Origin: Phycisphaerae bacterium
GTDB lineage: Bacteria > Planctomycetota > Phycisphaerae > Tepidisphaerales > Tepidisphaeraceae
NCBI GenBank assembly: GCA_014380825.1
Contig: JACMJD010000403.1
Location: 1-5,957 of the forward strand
Direction of reading: 5' to 3'
DNA length: 5,957 nt
Position 1 is the first letter of the stretch, and each line of letters begins with the position of its first letter. Position numbers and translations under genes: made by a program. Positions 5,818-5,957 of the stretch are shown here, piece after piece. The notes under the pieces are model-generated. The model was given only the letters and a program-made list of their open reading frames with translations. It was not told where the DNA came from and did not search any database.

Positions 5818-5957
5818 ATGCTGGATGCGAATCTCCCGCCGTTCCGCGGCAGTATTGATTTCAATGCACAGCACGCGCCCATGGGCGCGTACTGGAACTT
5901 CACGTGCGGCCACTTCGGTACGCGCGGTGGATTCTCGCTGCAACACGGTCGGCCGGG
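5818..5957 (+). CDS. N-terminus of a GH52-like glycoside hydrolase (runs off right edge)
   Basis: ATG 5818 opens a frame that stays open to the window end, giving 46 complete residues that start MLDANLPPFRG. The following block, DFNAQHAPMGAYWNFTCGHF (residues 14-33) with GTRGGFSLQHGRPG after it, fits the pattern at the N-terminus of GH52 beta-xylosidases, which read roughly FFNAHHSPxGAFASFTxGxxGxxGGLxLxxxRPP. GH52 enzymes are retaining beta-xylosidases acting on xylo-oligosaccharides. The catalytic residues lie far downstream, so the activity cannot be confirmed here. The start is supported by AGGG at 5807-5810, 7 bases before the ATG; ATG 5788 is in frame but would add ten unconserved residues. 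The lack of a signal peptide suggests a cytoplasmic enzyme. It is divergent from the pentapeptide gene. A related but uncharacterised sugar-hydrolase family is the main alternative. Confidence 0.62.
   Translation, partial: MLDANLPPFRGSIDFNAQHAPMGAYWNFTCGHFGTRGGFSLQHGRP

Noticed and set aside
5734..5946. Minus-strand 70-codon frame
   Set aside because: It overlaps the conserved GH52-like start on the plus strand, and its product has no hydrophobic core or motif.
1..5957. CRISPR array, transposase, tRNA, rRNA, toxin-antitoxin or defence genes
   Set aside because: I searched both strands by eye and found no direct-repeat arrays, transposase motifs or recognisable RNA genes.

Overview
The window looks like a piece of a high-GC environmental bacterium. 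The most likely group is Planctomycetota, probably a Phycisphaerae-type lineage. This is inferred from three things: a secreted pentapeptide-repeat protein with a PEP-CTERM-type tail, a GT87-family membrane glycosyltransferase, and sparse Shine-Dalgarno sequences. No rRNA or other taxonomic marker is present, so the placement is tentative.

Layout from left to right. Positions 1-632 (minus) hold the first 210 codons of pyruvate, phosphate dikinase, which runs off the left edge. A divergent intergenic region (633-778) carries a near-consensus sigma70-type promoter for it, TTGACA-N16-TATACT. A TATAAT box facing the other way lies only 8 bases before the start codon of a small membrane-anchored protein (779-1066, plus). 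That protein converges on a minus-strand gene for a 46-residue single-span membrane peptide (1103-1243). Their stop codons lie in opposite arms of one hairpin (1063-1106).

Upstream of the small peptide on the minus strand are a GT87-type polytopic glycosyltransferase (1283-2722), a 129-base imperfect palindrome (2737-2865), an IscS/NifS-type cysteine desulfurase (2880-4067) and a secreted pentapeptide-repeat protein (4128-5573). From 5574 to 5817 I see no gene. At 5818 a plus-strand gene begins and runs off the right edge. Its first 46 residues resemble the N-terminus of family GH52 glycoside hydrolases (beta-xylosidases).

Functionally this is a mixed neighbourhood: central carbon metabolism (ppdK), sulfur mobilisation (cysteine desulfurase), envelope or exopolysaccharide glycosylation (GT87), a surface protein and polysaccharide degradation (GH52-like). 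I see no defence island, CRISPR array, transposase, tRNA or rRNA, and no clearly new multi-gene system. The most interesting signals are non-coding or small: the long palindrome between co-oriented genes, the apparently leaderless promoter, the shared convergent hairpin and the unlisted 46-residue gene.
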